64,000 nt of DNA from Novosphingobium sp. (GCF_020852455.1 NZ_JADZAT010000009.1:86809-150808); one strand, 5' to 3'; positions 41,314 to 50,395 are shown, counted from the stretch's first letter. Notes: generated by a model not told the origin, from the letters alone. Program-made: numbers and translations.

Positions 41314-41487
41314 TTTCACGCAGAGGCCGCAGAGAAGAAAGTGGAGGCGCAGAGGTGTAGCGAATGCGACGAAGTCGCTTTCAAATTGCATCTGTCCGCA
41401 AGTCGCACCCGCTCGAATGGAGGGGGCCTTCGGCCCAAACACACCCCCTCTGCGCCTCCTCTTCTTCTCTGCGCCCTCTGCGCGAAA
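41314..41487 (+). repeat. Long inverted repeat between the VOC and SRAP genes
   Basis: A left arm (41314-41355, starting TTTCACGCAGAGG) and a right arm (41447-41487, ending CTGCGCGAAA) are near-complementary, with purine-rich GAAGAAAG opposite CTTCTTCTC. The centre contains a GGGCCTTCGGCCC hairpin. It fills the gap between two convergent stops, 7 bp from one and 8 bp from the other. This CGCAGAGG/CCTCTGCG type occurs in many bacteria. Confidence 0.75.
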
Positions 41488-41494
41488 CCAAGAA

Positions 41495-42115
41495 TCAGAA
41501 CAACGCCGCCTGCCCGCCCCCACCGGCCCAACGCTCCGAAGTCCGCTCCACCGTGAGCGCATCCTCCCAGGTCCGGCACAACGCCAGAGCATCGTCTGCC
41601 GTGCCCTCCAGCCAGTACTTCTGCGCCGCGCGGGAGAGGATCAGCGGCATCCGGTCATGCACCTGCGCCATCTGCGGGTGGCCATCGACCATCACCAGGG
41701 TGTAAACCTCACCCCATTCCTCGCTGGAGCGCCACAGCCCGGCGACCGCGAAGACCTCTTGTTCCGGAAGCCCGTACCAGGTCCGCGTCATCCGGCCCTT
41801 CTCGCCCTCGGCTTCGGCCCACTGGCTGACCGGCACCAGGCAGCGGCGATGGACAAAGCTGTCGCGCCAAAATCCAGTCAGCAGCTTGTCCTCGCGGGCA
41901 TTGGTGACCGGCTTGGGCTTGAGCGGCTGGCCCTGCTTGCCCTTCAGCATCAGCGGGAAGCCCCAGTTCATCGCCCGCGCCCGCCCCTCGGCCACCACCA
42001 GCCCGGGGTAACCGGGATAGACTTCGTGGGCATAGTTCGCCGCAAGATCGGGCTCGACCTCGAACAGCCTGGCCACTTCGGCGGTGCCCTTGGTCATGCG
42101 GTAGAGGTTGCACAT
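41495..42115 (-). CDS. yedK: SOS response-associated peptidase (YedK/HMCES, SRAP domain)
   Basis: A 206-residue SRAP protein. After Met removal, Cys2 (MCNLYRMTKG) forms a covalent thiazolidine link with abasic sites in single-stranded DNA. Other family residues are VTNAREDKL, VPVSQWAEAEG and the His in VHDRMPLIL. The protein shields stalled forks from error-prone processing. The end of the frame lies 8 bp from the inverted repeat. UbiA lies upstream on the same strand, 13 bp away. Confidence 0.92.
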   Translation of the reverse strand: MCNLYRMTKGTAEVARLFEVEPDLAANYAHEVYPGYPGLVVAEGRARAMNWGFPLMLKGKQGQPLKPKPVTNAREDKLLTGFWRDSFVHRRCLVPVSQWAEAEGEKGRMTRTWYGLPEQEVFAVAGLWRSSEEWGEVYTLVMVDGHPQMAQVHDRMPLILSRAAQKYWLEGTADDALALCRTWEDALTVERTSERWAGGGGQAALF

Positions 42116-42127
42116 CAGGCCCGGACC

Positions 42128-43045
42128 TCAGGCATTGCCCACCACCAGGCAGGCCGCCGCGACCAGCAGGCCGGTGAAGCGATTGGCGCGAAACCGGGCG
42201 AGCGCGTTGTCACCATCATCGGGCTTCAGCGTAAGCACCTGCAAGGCCAGATGCCCGGCCGCCGGGGCCAGAGCCAGCAGCACCAGCCAGTCAGGCCGCA
42301 GCAGCCAGAAGGCCAGCGCCCACAGCGCCACGGCACCGGCATAGAAGCCAGCCACCCCCGCCTGCACATGCCGCCCCAGCGTCAGCGCGCTTGATCCGAT
42401 CCCGACCATGGCATCGTCCTCGCGGTCCTGCAGGGCGTAGATCGTGTCATAGCCCACGCACCACAGCACCGACCCAGCATAGAGCGCGGCCAGCACGTCC
42501 AGCCGCCAGTCCGCATCGGCCCCGCGGATCGCGATCCAGCCGACCGGCGCCCCCCAGGTGAAGACCAGCCCCAGCCAGGCCTGCGGGAAGCCTGTGATCC
42601 GCTTCATGAAAGGATAGGCCGCGACGAGCGCCAGGCTGCCCAGCGCAACCAGCTGCGCCTCGCGCCGCAATTGCAGCAGCACCACCAGCCCTACCAGACA
42701 CAGCAGCACCAGCCAGACCCAGGCCGCGCGCCTGCTGACCCGCCCGCTCGCCACCGGACGCAGCGCGGTGCGCGCCACCTGCCGGTCAATATCGGCATCG
42801 ACGATATCATTATAGACGCAGCCCGCCCCGCGCATCGCGATCGAGCCCAGCAGCAGCCAGCCAAGCAGTTGCCACTGCCCCATCCCGCCTGCCAGCAGCA
42901 GCCCCCAGGCACAGGGCCAGAACAGCAGCCACCAGCCGATCGGGCGATCGAACCGGGCCAGCTGGGCATAGTCGCGCAGCGGCTGCGGCAGCGCGGCGAC
43001 CAGACCCTTGTGCTGGCTGTCGGGGACCACTTCGGCGCGTGTCAT
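42128..43045 (-). CDS. ubiA: 4-hydroxybenzoate polyprenyltransferase
   Basis: A 305-residue inner-membrane prenyltransferase for ubiquinone synthesis. About eight to nine helices; the two Asp-rich motifs are Asn79-Asp80-x2-Asp83 (YNDIVDADID) and YDTIYALQDREDD, which hold the magnesium-diphosphate. It transfers the polyprenyl tail, probably decaprenyl in sphingomonads, to 4-hydroxybenzoate. A 361-bp intergenic region lies upstream. Confidence 0.93.
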   Translation of the reverse strand: MTRAEVVPDSQHKGLVAALPQPLRDYAQLARFDRPIGWWLLFWPCAWGLLLAGGMGQWQLLGWLLLGSIAMRGAGCVYNDIVDADIDRQVARTALRPVASGRVSRRAAWVWLVLLCLVGLVVLLQLRREAQLVALGSLALVAAYPFMKRITGFPQAWLGLVFTWGAPVGWIAIRGADADWRLDVLAALYAGSVLWCVGYDTIYALQDREDDAMVGIGSSALTLGRHVQAGVAGFYAGAVALWALAFWLLRPDWLVLLALAPAAGHLALQVLTLKPDDGDNALARFRANRFTGLLVAAACLVVGNA

Positions 43046-43406
43046 CGTTCAGGTGTTCCGTCTGGCAGATGGCTGAGTGGACACAATGGACAAGGTTCCT
43101 TGAGAGATCCGATCCGTTCGAGCCCTGGTCCGCCCTGCGGCACAAGTGAGACGGAGCTTTCGAGCGCGGTCATGGCTGCTTCTTGCCACAGCTTGCGGGT
43201 GTAGGACAGGCACCTCGCTCAGCTTTTCCTGATCCCGCCGCAACCGCCCTGAGGTGGTGGAGATCGTAAGTTCCAACCGGCGCCACACCACTGCCAACAC
43301 CAGAAAATCCAGTAACTTCAACAATGTTGACACCGATAACACTTCGAATTACAAAGTTAACATTGCTTACATCGAGTTGAGTTTGACCGTGGCGAGAGGA
43401 GCACAC
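43046..43406. other. 361-bp intergenic region between ubiA and the DUF2306 gene
   Basis: I find no credible gene here. The left two thirds (43046-43250) show no structure that I can name; a CGTTCGAGC stretch looks like a tRNA T-loop but has no matching stems. The right third is AT-rich and holds the promoter and dyad described at 43322-43365, plus a GAGAGGAG ribosome site before 43407. A ubiA promoter must lie in the left part but is not obvious. Confidence 0.5.
43322..43365 (+). promoter_or_regulatory. Sigma70-type promoter framed by an inverted repeat
   Basis: TTGACA (43327-43332), 17 nt, TACAAA (43350-43355). CAATGTTGAC (43322-43331) overlaps the -35 and its near-perfect complement GTTAACATTG (43356-43365, 9 of 10) follows the -10. 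Two half-sites 34 bp apart that bracket the promoter suggest repressor binding. The DUF2306 gene starts 52 bp after the -10. Confidence 0.45.
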
Positions 43407-44027
43407 ATGGCAAGGAATATGACAGGCCGACCCGGCTGGAACTGGATCATGGTCATGATCCTGTCCACTGTGATCGGCTTCGGATCGATGCGGTATGTGC
43501 TGGGACTTGAAATGGTCCCGCCGCCATTGCGGCCCAATTTTCTCAATCATCAGACCGGCTTTATCGTCCACATCGCCCTGGGCACCTGCGCCCTGCTCAG
43601 CGGCCCCTGGCAATTCGTGGACCTGCTGCGCCAAAAGCGCCCGCGAATCCACCGGACGCTGGGCTGGATCTATGTCCTGTCGTGCACCATAGGCGGATTG
43701 GCCGGGCTGATCATCGCCGGTGGATCGAACGGCGGACCGATTGCGGCGGTCGGTTTCGGCAGCCTGGCGGTGCTGTGGATCGCCTTTACCTCGCTGGCGC
43801 TGGTCGCCGCGATCAGACGACGGTTCGACGCCCACCGGCGCTGGATGATTGTCAGCTTTGCGCTGACCTTCGCCGGGGTCACACTGCGGCTATACCTGCC
43901 GCTGACCGCGATCGACCTGACCCGCTTCAGCGAAATCTATGCCTGGATCGCCTGGGCCTGCTGGGTGCCAAACCTGCTGGTCGGGCTGTGGCTGGCCCGG
44001 CGCACCAAACCCGTCGCATGGGGATGA
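43407..44027 (+). CDS. DUF2306 membrane protein
   Basis: A 206-residue integral membrane protein with about six helices, DUF2306 family. Typical features are HIALGTCALLSGPWQFVDLLRQKRPRIHR near the N-terminus, with conserved His/Arg, and RRFDAHRRWMIVSFALTFAGV. The conserved His could bind heme or metal, but the family has no proven function. ATG 43407 has GAGAGGAG 7 nt upstream, preferred over upstream in-frame ATGs. The rsmE gene follows after 32 bp. Confidence 0.82.
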   Translation: MARNMTGRPGWNWIMVMILSTVIGFGSMRYVLGLEMVPPPLRPNFLNHQTGFIVHIALGTCALLSGPWQFVDLLRQKRPRIHRTLGWIYVLSCTIGGLAGLIIAGGSNGGPIAAVGFGSLAVLWIAFTSLALVAAIRRRFDAHRRWMIVSFALTFAGVTLRLYLPLTAIDLTRFSEIYAWIAWACWVPNLLVGLWLARRTKPVAWG

Positions 44028-44059
44028 CGCACCGCCCACGATAGGCTATCGCACCAGCC

Positions 44060-44803
44060 ATGCCCGCCACCCCCGCCTGGCCGCCCAAGAGTGCCCCGCG
44101 CCTGTTTGTCGACGGGCCGCTGGATATCGGCGCGCAGGTTTCGGTCGAGGGGCCGCAGGCGCACTATCTGGCGCGGGTGATGCGCGTGGCCCCCGGCGAT
44201 GCGGTGGTGCTGTGCGACGATGCAACCGGCGAATGGGCCGCGCAGGTCGAAAGCGCGGGCAAGCGCGATGTGCGGCTGGCCGTGGCCGGACTGCTCCGCC
44301 CGCGCGAGGCGGTGCCCGATTTCACGCTCTGCGCGGCGCTGCTCAAGAAGGACCGGTTCGACCTGGTGCTGGAAAAGGCCTGCGAGCTGGGCGCGGCGCG
44401 AATCCAGCCGGTGCTGACCCGGCGCTGCGTGGCCGACAAGCTCAACCTTGAACGTGCCCGCGCGATCCTGGTCGAAGCGGCCGAACAATGCGCCCGCACC
44501 GCGCTGCCCGAATTGCTGGCGCCGGTGAAACTTGAGTCGCTGCTCAGGCAGTGGGACCCGGCCCGCGCGCTGTTCTTCGCTGACGAGAACGGCGGGGCCA
44601 ATGCCGCAGCCGAATTTGCCGCCCACCCCGGCCCGGCAGCTTTGCTGACCGGCCCCGAAGGCGGCTTCGACGAGGCCGAGCGCCAGGCGATCCGCGCGCT
44701 CCCCCAGGCCCATCCGATCACGCTGGGCCCGCGAATCCTGCGCGGCGAAACCGCCGCGATCGCCGGGCTGGCGCTGTGGATGGGAACCCGGGGCGACTGG
44801 TAG
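44060..44803 (+). CDS. rsmE: 16S rRNA m3U1498 methyltransferase RsmE
   Basis: A 247-residue SPOUT-fold enzyme that methylates N3 of U1498 in 16S rRNA. An N-terminal PUA-like domain (GPQAHYLARVMRVAPGDAVVLCDD) and a C-terminal trefoil-knot domain with ALLTGPEGGFDEAERQAI and LGPRILRGETAAIAGLALW, the SAM-binding knot. All typical knot residues are present. Confidence 0.93.
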   Translation: MPATPAWPPKSAPRLFVDGPLDIGAQVSVEGPQAHYLARVMRVAPGDAVVLCDDATGEWAAQVESAGKRDVRLAVAGLLRPREAVPDFTLCAALLKKDRFDLVLEKACELGAARIQPVLTRRCVADKLNLERARAILVEAAEQCARTALPELLAPVKLESLLRQWDPARALFFADENGGANAAAEFAAHPGPAALLTGPEGGFDEAERQAIRALPQAHPITLGPRILRGETAAIAGLALWMGTRGDW

Positions 44804-44859
44804 TTTCCCCTAGGCCGCTGCTCGCGGTCCATTAGCCATGTCCGGGGCACAAGCGCCCC

Positions 44860-47283
44860 ATGACCCGCACATCCGTCCAGATGCTTGCTTGCCGCCTGCT
44901 GCGGCGGCTGATCGTGCTGTTCGCGCTGGTTATTCCGGCAGCTCCGGCGCTGGCCCAGAGCAGCAGCCAGTATACAAATTCGACCAGCGGCGCGATCACC
45001 GACCTGACCTGCGGTACCGGAAGCGAGCTGGTCCGGACCTTCTCGGTCGGTTCGAATGTAACGATCACCGATGTGAACATCGGGGTCGCGCTGCTCCATA
45101 CATTTCGGCAGGACCTGATCATCACACTGACCTCACCGCAGGGAACGGCGGTGACCCTGATGACGACTGTCGCCAACGACGGCGATAACCTGTCAGACTT
45201 GTTCGACGATTCAGCCAGCCAGCCAATCGCCAACCATGCGGTCAGCACAACTGACTCGACCGCTGCTGTGCCGCCATACTCGCACTCCTTTCGGCCCAGC
45301 TCGGCGCTCTCGGCATTCAATGGCCAGCATTCGGCTGGAACCTGGACGTTGAAAATCTGCGACCAGTTCGCGCAGGATATCGGCACCTTCACCCGATCCG
45401 ATCTCTACATTACCGGAACCACGCTGAACGACCTGTCGCTGAACATGACCAGTTCAAGCACAGCACCGGTCTTTGGCACAAATTTCACCTATACCCTGAC
45501 CCTGAGCAGCGCGAGCACATCGAGCGCCACCGCGACCGGCGTGACCGTAAGCGATCTGCTGCCCGCCGGGACCAGCTTCGTCAGCGCGACCGGGACCGGC
45601 ACGTACAATTCAGGCACCGGCTTATGGAGCGTGGGCAGCGTGGCGGCCGGCGGCACAGCCAGCCTGACGATCACAGCCACCGCCAGCGGAGCCGTCGGCT
45701 CGTCTATCACCAACGCCGCACAGATCACCGCCAGTTCGCAGCCTGACCCGGATTCGACCGTCAACAACGGTGTGACCAGTGAGGACGACTATGCCAGCCG
45801 GACAATCACCGTGGGGGCCAACACCATCAATTGCCCGGCAGGAAGCAGCGCGAGCGGATCGGGCTATGCCTCCAGCGGAACCAGTGCCTACAAGGGCCAG
45901 ATATTCTGGCTCGACTGGAGCTGCGGCGGCACCACGCTGTTCAACAAGGGTGCAACGGTCAACAAGAGCTGGACCGTGGGCGACGGACTGACCATCACCG
46001 GCCAGATCACCGGGATCAGCGACGATATCGCGCCCTATACTGTCGGCACCTGGGGCGGCGATACACTGCAATTGCTGCACGGCGGGCTGAACCCGATCGG
46101 CCTGCGGAACAATGTTGACGGCGTTCACCCGGCGCTGAACCTGACGCTCAGCGCCACGCTCAACTCCGCGCCGGTCGCGCTGCGCTATGTGCTGGGCGAT
46201 GCCGAGGACGCGTCACCCGGCGAATCGCTCGTCGCGGTGACCAGTGGCAGCAACTGGCAGGCGGTCGAAAGCTATGGCTCGATCAGTTACAGCACGGGCG
46301 GTGGCAGCGCCACGATCAGCGATCCGGCCAATGCCGGCGGCGGCACTGCGGTGCTGGAAACCACTGCCACCAGCCTATCGCTCAACGTCACGCTTAACGG
46401 CGGGGGCGGAACGGCCGCAGCTTTCGGGATCTTCACGCCATATGACTTTTCGGATGCCCCGCTGACCGGCACCAGCTATGGCTCCGCCAGCCACCGCACG
46501 ATCGCCGGTCTGCGGCTGGGCAGCGCCATCACCACCGAAAATGCGGTTTACGACAGTCCGACTGCCTCGGCCGACAGCGACGATGCGGTGGCCCTGCCCA
46601 ACCTGTTCCGCAGCGTCGCCACCAGCATCAGCGTGCCGGTTTCCGGTCCGGGCAAACTCAGCGCCTGGATCGATTTCAACGGCGACCACGACTTTGCCGA
46701 TAGCGGCGAACAGATCGCCGCCAGCGTCAGCGACGGCGGCGCGGGCGACAGCGACGGGGCGGCAAACGGCACGATCGTACTGGCAGTAACCCCGCCGGCA
46801 ACCGCCAGCACCGGTGCAACCTTTGCGCGTTTCCGCTTCTCATCGAACACCGGCGCTGCCAGTTCGGGGCTGGCCGGCTTTGGCGAGGTCGAGGATTACC
46901 AGCTGACGGTGATCTATCCCTCGCTGGCGGTCACCAAGAGCTCAAGCGTGATCAGCGATCCGGTCAATGGCACCAGCTTTGCCAAGGCGATCCCGGGAGC
47001 CACGGTGCGCTATTGCGTGCTGGTAACCAACACCGGCAACACCAGCGCCAGCACCGTGGCGCTGAGCGACAGCCTGCCTGCCAGCGTCAGCTATATCGCC
47101 GCTTCGCTGCGTTCGGGCAGCAGCTGCGCCGCCGCCGCGACGGTCGAAGACGATGACAACAGCGGTACCGATGAAAGCGATCCGTTCGGCGCGTCGCGCA
47201 GCGGGGCCAGCATCGCCGGGGCTGCTCCCACGCTGGAATCGGGCAGCAGTTATGCCCTGACCTATGACGTGACGGTGCAATAG
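44860..47283 (+). CDS. Large secreted modular protein (P-domain, DUF11, GEVED)
   Basis: An 807-residue exported protein. Signal peptide to about Ala32; a proprotein-convertase P-domain-like unit at about 45-185 (VNIGVALLHTFRQDLIITLTSPQG, AGTWTLKICDQFAQDIGTFT); a DUF11-type beta domain (about 195-310); a linker region with a Cys pair (about 320-540); a GEVED domain (about 595-685; WIDFNGDHDFADSGEQI, GFGEVEDYQL); and a second DUF11 unit at the C-terminus (about 690-807). No catalytic protease domain, membrane anchor or sorting signal is visible. It is probably a cell-surface or extracellular matrix protein. It is Ser/Thr/Ala-rich, unlike its neighbours. Confidence 0.78.
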   Translation: MTRTSVQMLACRLLRRLIVLFALVIPAAPALAQSSSQYTNSTSGAITDLTCGTGSELVRTFSVGSNVTITDVNIGVALLHTFRQDLIITLTSPQGTAVTLMTTVANDGDNLSDLFDDSASQPIANHAVSTTDSTAAVPPYSHSFRPSSALSAFNGQHSAGTWTLKICDQFAQDIGTFTRSDLYITGTTLNDLSLNMTSSSTAPVFGTNFTYTLTLSSASTSSATATGVTVSDLLPAGTSFVSATGTGTYNSGTGLWSVGSVAAGGTASLTITATASGAVGSSITNAAQITASSQPDPDSTVNNGVTSEDDYASRTITVGANTINCPAGSSASGSGYASSGTSAYKGQIFWLDWSCGGTTLFNKGATVNKSWTVGDGLTITGQITGISDDIAPYTVGTWGGDTLQLLHGGLNPIGLRNNVDGVHPALNLTLSATLNSAPVALRYVLGDAEDASPGESLVAVTSGSNWQAVESYGSISYSTGGGSATISDPANAGGGTAVLETTATSLSLNVTLNGGGGTAAAFGIFTPYDFSDAPLTGTSYGSASHRTIAGLRLGSAITTENAVYDSPTASADSDDAVALPNLFRSVATSISVPVSGPGKLSAWIDFNGDHDFADSGEQIAASVSDGGAGDSDGAANGTIVLAVTPPATASTGATFARFRFSSNTGAASSGLAGFGEVEDYQLTVIYPSLAVTKSSSVISDPVNGTSFAKAIPGATVRYCVLVTNTGNTSASTVALSDSLPASVSYIAASLRSGSSCAAAATVEDDDNSGTDESDPFGASRSGASIAGAAPTLESGSSYALTYDVTVQ

Positions 47284-47297
47284 TCGCCGTGCATTTT

Positions 47298-47315
47298 GCT
47301 TGGCCGCGGCCAAGC
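47298..47315 (+). terminator. Perfect palindrome after the GEVED protein gene
   Basis: GCTTGGCCGCGGCCAAGC is an 18-bp perfect palindrome 15 bp past the stop, flanked by ATTTT and TGAATTT. It could stop transcription ahead of gshA, which starts 46 bp later. Confidence 0.5.
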
Positions 47316-47360
47316 TGAATTTGCTGGCGCGGGGGCGAACATAGCGATAACTCCGGCGCA

Positions 47361-48731
47361 ATGAGCACCAGACAGGTTTCAGATAGCAACGATCCGATCA
47401 TCGAAAGCCGCGACCAGCTGGTGGCCCCGATGATCAAGGGGGAAAAGCCCAAAGAGCGCTGGCGGATCGGCACCGAGCACGAAAAGCTGGTCTATTGCAC
47501 CAGCGATCATCATGCCCCCAGCTATGACGAGCCGGGCGGGATCCGCGATCTGCTGGACGCGCTGACCCAGTATGGCTGGGAACCGGTGATCGAGGGCGGC
47601 AAGGTGATCGCGATGGCCGGCAGCGACGGCACCGTCAGCCTGGAACCGGCCGGACAGCTTGAACTGTCGGGCGCGCCGCTGGAAACGATCCACCAGACCT
47701 GCGCAGAGACCGGGCGCCACCTCGATCAGGTCAAGGCGATCGGCGCGAAGACCGGCAAGGGCTTTCTGGGGCTGGGCATGTGGCCCGACAAGACCCGCGA
47801 AGAACTGCCGATCATGCCCAAGGGCCGCTATGCGATCATGCTGCGGCACATGCCGCGGGTGGGCCAGCTGGGGCTCGACATGATGCTCCGCACCTGCACC
47901 ATTCAGGTCAACCTCGACTATTCGAGCGAGGCCGACATGGTGCAGAAGTTCCGCACCTCGCTGGCGCTGCAGCCGCTGGCCACCGCGCTGTTCGCCAATT
48001 CGCCCTTCACCGAGGGCAAGCCGAACGGCTACCTGTCCTACCGCAGCCACATCTGGACCGACACCGACCCGCACCGCACCGGCATGCTGGGCTTCGTGTT
48101 CGAGGACGGCTTCGGTTACGATCGCTATGTCGAATACATGCTCGACGTGCCGATGTATTTCGTGTTCCGCGACGGCAAGTACATCGACGCCGCCGGGCAG
48201 AGCTTCCGCGACTTTCTGGAAGGCAAGCTGCCCGCGCTGCCGGGTGAGCGCCCGACCGAGAGCGACTGGATCGATCACCTGTCCACCGCCTTCCCCGAAG
48301 TGCGGCTGAAGAGCTTTCTGGAAATGCGCGGCGCCGATGGCGGTCCGTGGCGCAAGATCTGCGCGCTGCCGGCCTTCTGGGTCGGCCTGCTCTATGATCA
48401 GGGCGCGCTTGATGCCGCGTGGAACCTGGTCAAGGGCTGGGACATGGAAGGCCGCGAAGCGCTGCGCGCGGCAGTGCCCAAGCTGGGGCTTGATGCCCCG
48501 ATCCCGGGTGGCGGCACCCTGCGCGACATTGCCGCCGAAGTGCTGGCGATCAGCCGCGCCGGGCTCAATTCGCGCAGCCGGCTCAATTCGATGGGCGATA
48601 CCGAAGCCGGGTTCCTTGGGCCCCTCGACGAGATCGTCCGCACCGGCAAGGTTCCGGCGCAGGTCCTGCTCGACAAGTACCATGGCGAATGGGGCGGCGA
48701 TATCAGCCGGGTTTACGAGCTGTCGTTCTGA
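47361..48731 (+). CDS. gshA: Glutamate-cysteine ligase, plant type
   Basis: A 456-residue GCS2/plant-type ligase that makes gamma-glutamylcysteine for glutathione. Key blocks: WRIGTEHEKLVY, SLEPAGQLELSGAPLETIHQT, MLRTCTIQVNLDYSSEADMV and the C-terminal SRAGLNSRSRLNSMGDTEAGFL. This form is typical of alphaproteobacteria and plants rather than the E. coli GshA fold. Its TGA overlaps the ATG of the ABM gene, so the two are co-translated. Confidence 0.95.
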   Translation: MSTRQVSDSNDPIIESRDQLVAPMIKGEKPKERWRIGTEHEKLVYCTSDHHAPSYDEPGGIRDLLDALTQYGWEPVIEGGKVIAMAGSDGTVSLEPAGQLELSGAPLETIHQTCAETGRHLDQVKAIGAKTGKGFLGLGMWPDKTREELPIMPKGRYAIMLRHMPRVGQLGLDMMLRTCTIQVNLDYSSEADMVQKFRTSLALQPLATALFANSPFTEGKPNGYLSYRSHIWTDTDPHRTGMLGFVFEDGFGYDRYVEYMLDVPMYFVFRDGKYIDAAGQSFRDFLEGKLPALPGERPTESDWIDHLSTAFPEVRLKSFLEMRGADGGPWRKICALPAFWVGLLYDQGALDAAWNLVKGWDMEGREALRAAVPKLGLDAPIPGGGTLRDIAAEVLAISRAGLNSRSRLNSMGDTEAGFLGPLDEIVRTGKVPAQVLLDKYHGEWGGDISRVYELSF

Positions 48732-49030
48732 TGATCGTGGTCGTCGGCCAGTTCCGCTTTCCGCCCGAGCGGATGGAGGAGGCCCGTCCGGTGATGCGCC
48801 GGGTGATGGAATTCACCCGCGCCGAGCCGGGGTGCGTCGAATACAATTACGGTGAAGACGTGCTCGATCCCGGGCTGATCCGGGTCAGCGAGGTCTGGGA
48901 AAGCCGCGAGCAGCTTGCCGCGCACATGCAGACGCCGCACATGGCCCGCTGGCAGCGCGAGCGGGCCGAGCTTGGCCTGACCGAGCGCAACATTTTGGTT
49001 TACGAAGCTGGCGAAGGCAAGTCACTCTAA
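48731..49030 (+). CDS. Antibiotic biosynthesis monooxygenase (ABM/YgiN-like) protein
   Basis: A 99-residue ferredoxin-like ABM domain (MIVVVGQFRFPPERMEEARPVMRRVMEFTRAEPGCVEYNYGEDV, then VSEVWESREQLAAHMQTPHM). Such small dimeric proteins act as quinol or cofactor-free monooxygenases or heme-degrading enzymes. It starts at the gshA stop. Coupling with glutathione synthesis suggests a role in redox protection, which is inference. It converges directly on the ICMT-like gene; the stops are adjacent. Confidence 0.85.
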   Translation: MIVVVGQFRFPPERMEEARPVMRRVMEFTRAEPGCVEYNYGEDVLDPGLIRVSEVWESREQLAAHMQTPHMARWQRERAELGLTERNILVYEAGEGKSL

Positions 49031-50395
49031 CTATTCGGCGGGCTGCGCCTGCAGCGCCGGACGCCGTGCCCTGATCGCCTGGCCCAGCCGGTGCAGCGGC
49101 GCGGTGATCAGTCCGTAGCGGTTCATCCAGTCGTGGTATTCACGGTACTTGGCATCTTCGCCCAGCAGGTGGCGTTCCTCGGTCTTGGCACGCCAGAAAT
49201 AGATCGCGCTGACGCAGCCGAGGAAGAAGGCATTGCGAACCGCATCGACCATCGACCCATTGGTGACCATGAACGGCATCGAGGCGCACCACCAGAAGGT
49301 GTTCTTGGCCAGATAGGCCGGATGGCGGGTATAGGCATAGGGTCCGTTGGTCAGCACCCCGCGATAGGTCAGGTTCGAAAAGCGGATCCCGAAAGCCAGC
49401 GTTGCCCAGGCATAGATCGCGGTCAGCACCACCAGCAGGCAGGCCCAGATCCACATCATCAGCGGCAAGCCGGCAAAGACATGCAGCCAGTTATCGTCGC
49501 CATGGGTTTCGGCCAGATAGAACAGCGGACGATCGCCCGGGCTCATGATCTGGAACGGCGGATAGCACAGCAGCGCGGCCAGCCAGCCCGCCAGGTAAGG
49601 ATTGGCCGAACGGATCTGCGCGTCGAGCGGCTTCATCGTCAGGATATAGCCGACCGAGCCGATCTGTTCGTCGATCACGAACATCAGCGTGATCAGCAGC
49701 GCCGCGATCCCTTCCGGGGTCAGGAAGAACGAGCTCCAGTCGGGCGAGACCAGGTTGGCAAAGCCGCCCGGCACAATCATGATCATGAAGGCCGTGAAGA
49801 AGCCTTTCACCGCCCAGGCCCGCAGGTGAATCCAGATCTGTTCGGGATCGAATGGTTCGCGCCCCACCAGCAAGGCGCCGAAATGCCAGCACGGATCGCG
49901 CGGATTGACCAGGACCCGGTCAAGCCACAGCACATAGGGCACCGACAGAACGAACAGCGGCACGGCCGCCGTGCCCAGCACCTGCATCGAAATCTGATAG
50001 GGGCCATCCCAGTACCAGCGGCCGACGCAATAGAGGAAGCCGATGATCGCCCAGGTCGCCCACAGCCCGGCAAGCTTGGTGATCGACACGTCAATCACAT
50101 CGGCCAGACGGCGCGGATTGTCCCAATCGATCCCGGTCGAAGCGCGGCGGTGAACCTTCACCACCAGCACTTCCCACAGCACCATCGGCGCCGCGCAGAT
50201 CACCAGCCCGGTCAGTGCCGCGTTGGGCCCGGTCAGCCGTTCAGCCCGGCTTGGCAGGTTGAACAGCGTGACCAGTTCCGGCCAGAAATGGCAAACCATG
50301 ATCCACAGGGTAAGCGAGATCAGCCCGAGCCAGCCGGTTACGGCCGACACATCGCTGGCGGGCCGCGGAACGGCGGGGATGGCGCGAGCATTCAT
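49031..50395 (-). CDS. ICMT-like membrane methyltransferase family protein
   Basis: A 454-residue polytopic protein with about nine to ten helices. The C-terminal third matches isoprenylcysteine carboxyl methyltransferase/PEMT-type enzymes: NGPYAYTRHPAYLAKNTFWW and the acidic end motif EERHLLGEDAKYREYHDWM. The N-terminal two thirds have no domain that I recognise and make it twice as long as a plain ICMT. It may methylate a lipid or isoprenoid thiol or carboxylate at the membrane. It lies 51 bp downstream of bamB on the same strand, where der is often found. Confidence 0.78.
   Translation of the reverse strand: MNARAIPAVPRPASDVSAVTGWLGLISLTLWIMVCHFWPELVTLFNLPSRAERLTGPNAALTGLVICAAPMVLWEVLVVKVHRRASTGIDWDNPRRLADVIDVSITKLAGLWATWAIIGFLYCVGRWYWDGPYQISMQVLGTAAVPLFVLSVPYVLWLDRVLVNPRDPCWHFGALLVGREPFDPEQIWIHLRAWAVKGFFTAFMIMIVPGGFANLVSPDWSSFFLTPEGIAALLITLMFVIDEQIGSVGYILTMKPLDAQIRSANPYLAGWLAALLCYPPFQIMSPGDRPLFYLAETHGDDNWLHVFAGLPLMMWIWACLLVVLTAIYAWATLAFGIRFSNLTYRGVLTNGPYAYTRHPAYLAKNTFWWCASMPFMVTNGSMVDAVRNAFFLGCVSAIYFWRAKTEERHLLGEDAKYREYHDWMNRYGLITAPLHRLGQAIRARRPALQAQPAE

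Noticed and set aside
43100..43145. tRNA-like fragment (GGCTGAGTGG and CGTTCGAGC)
   Set aside because: The T-arm and acceptor stems do not pair, and no anticodon arm can be drawn.
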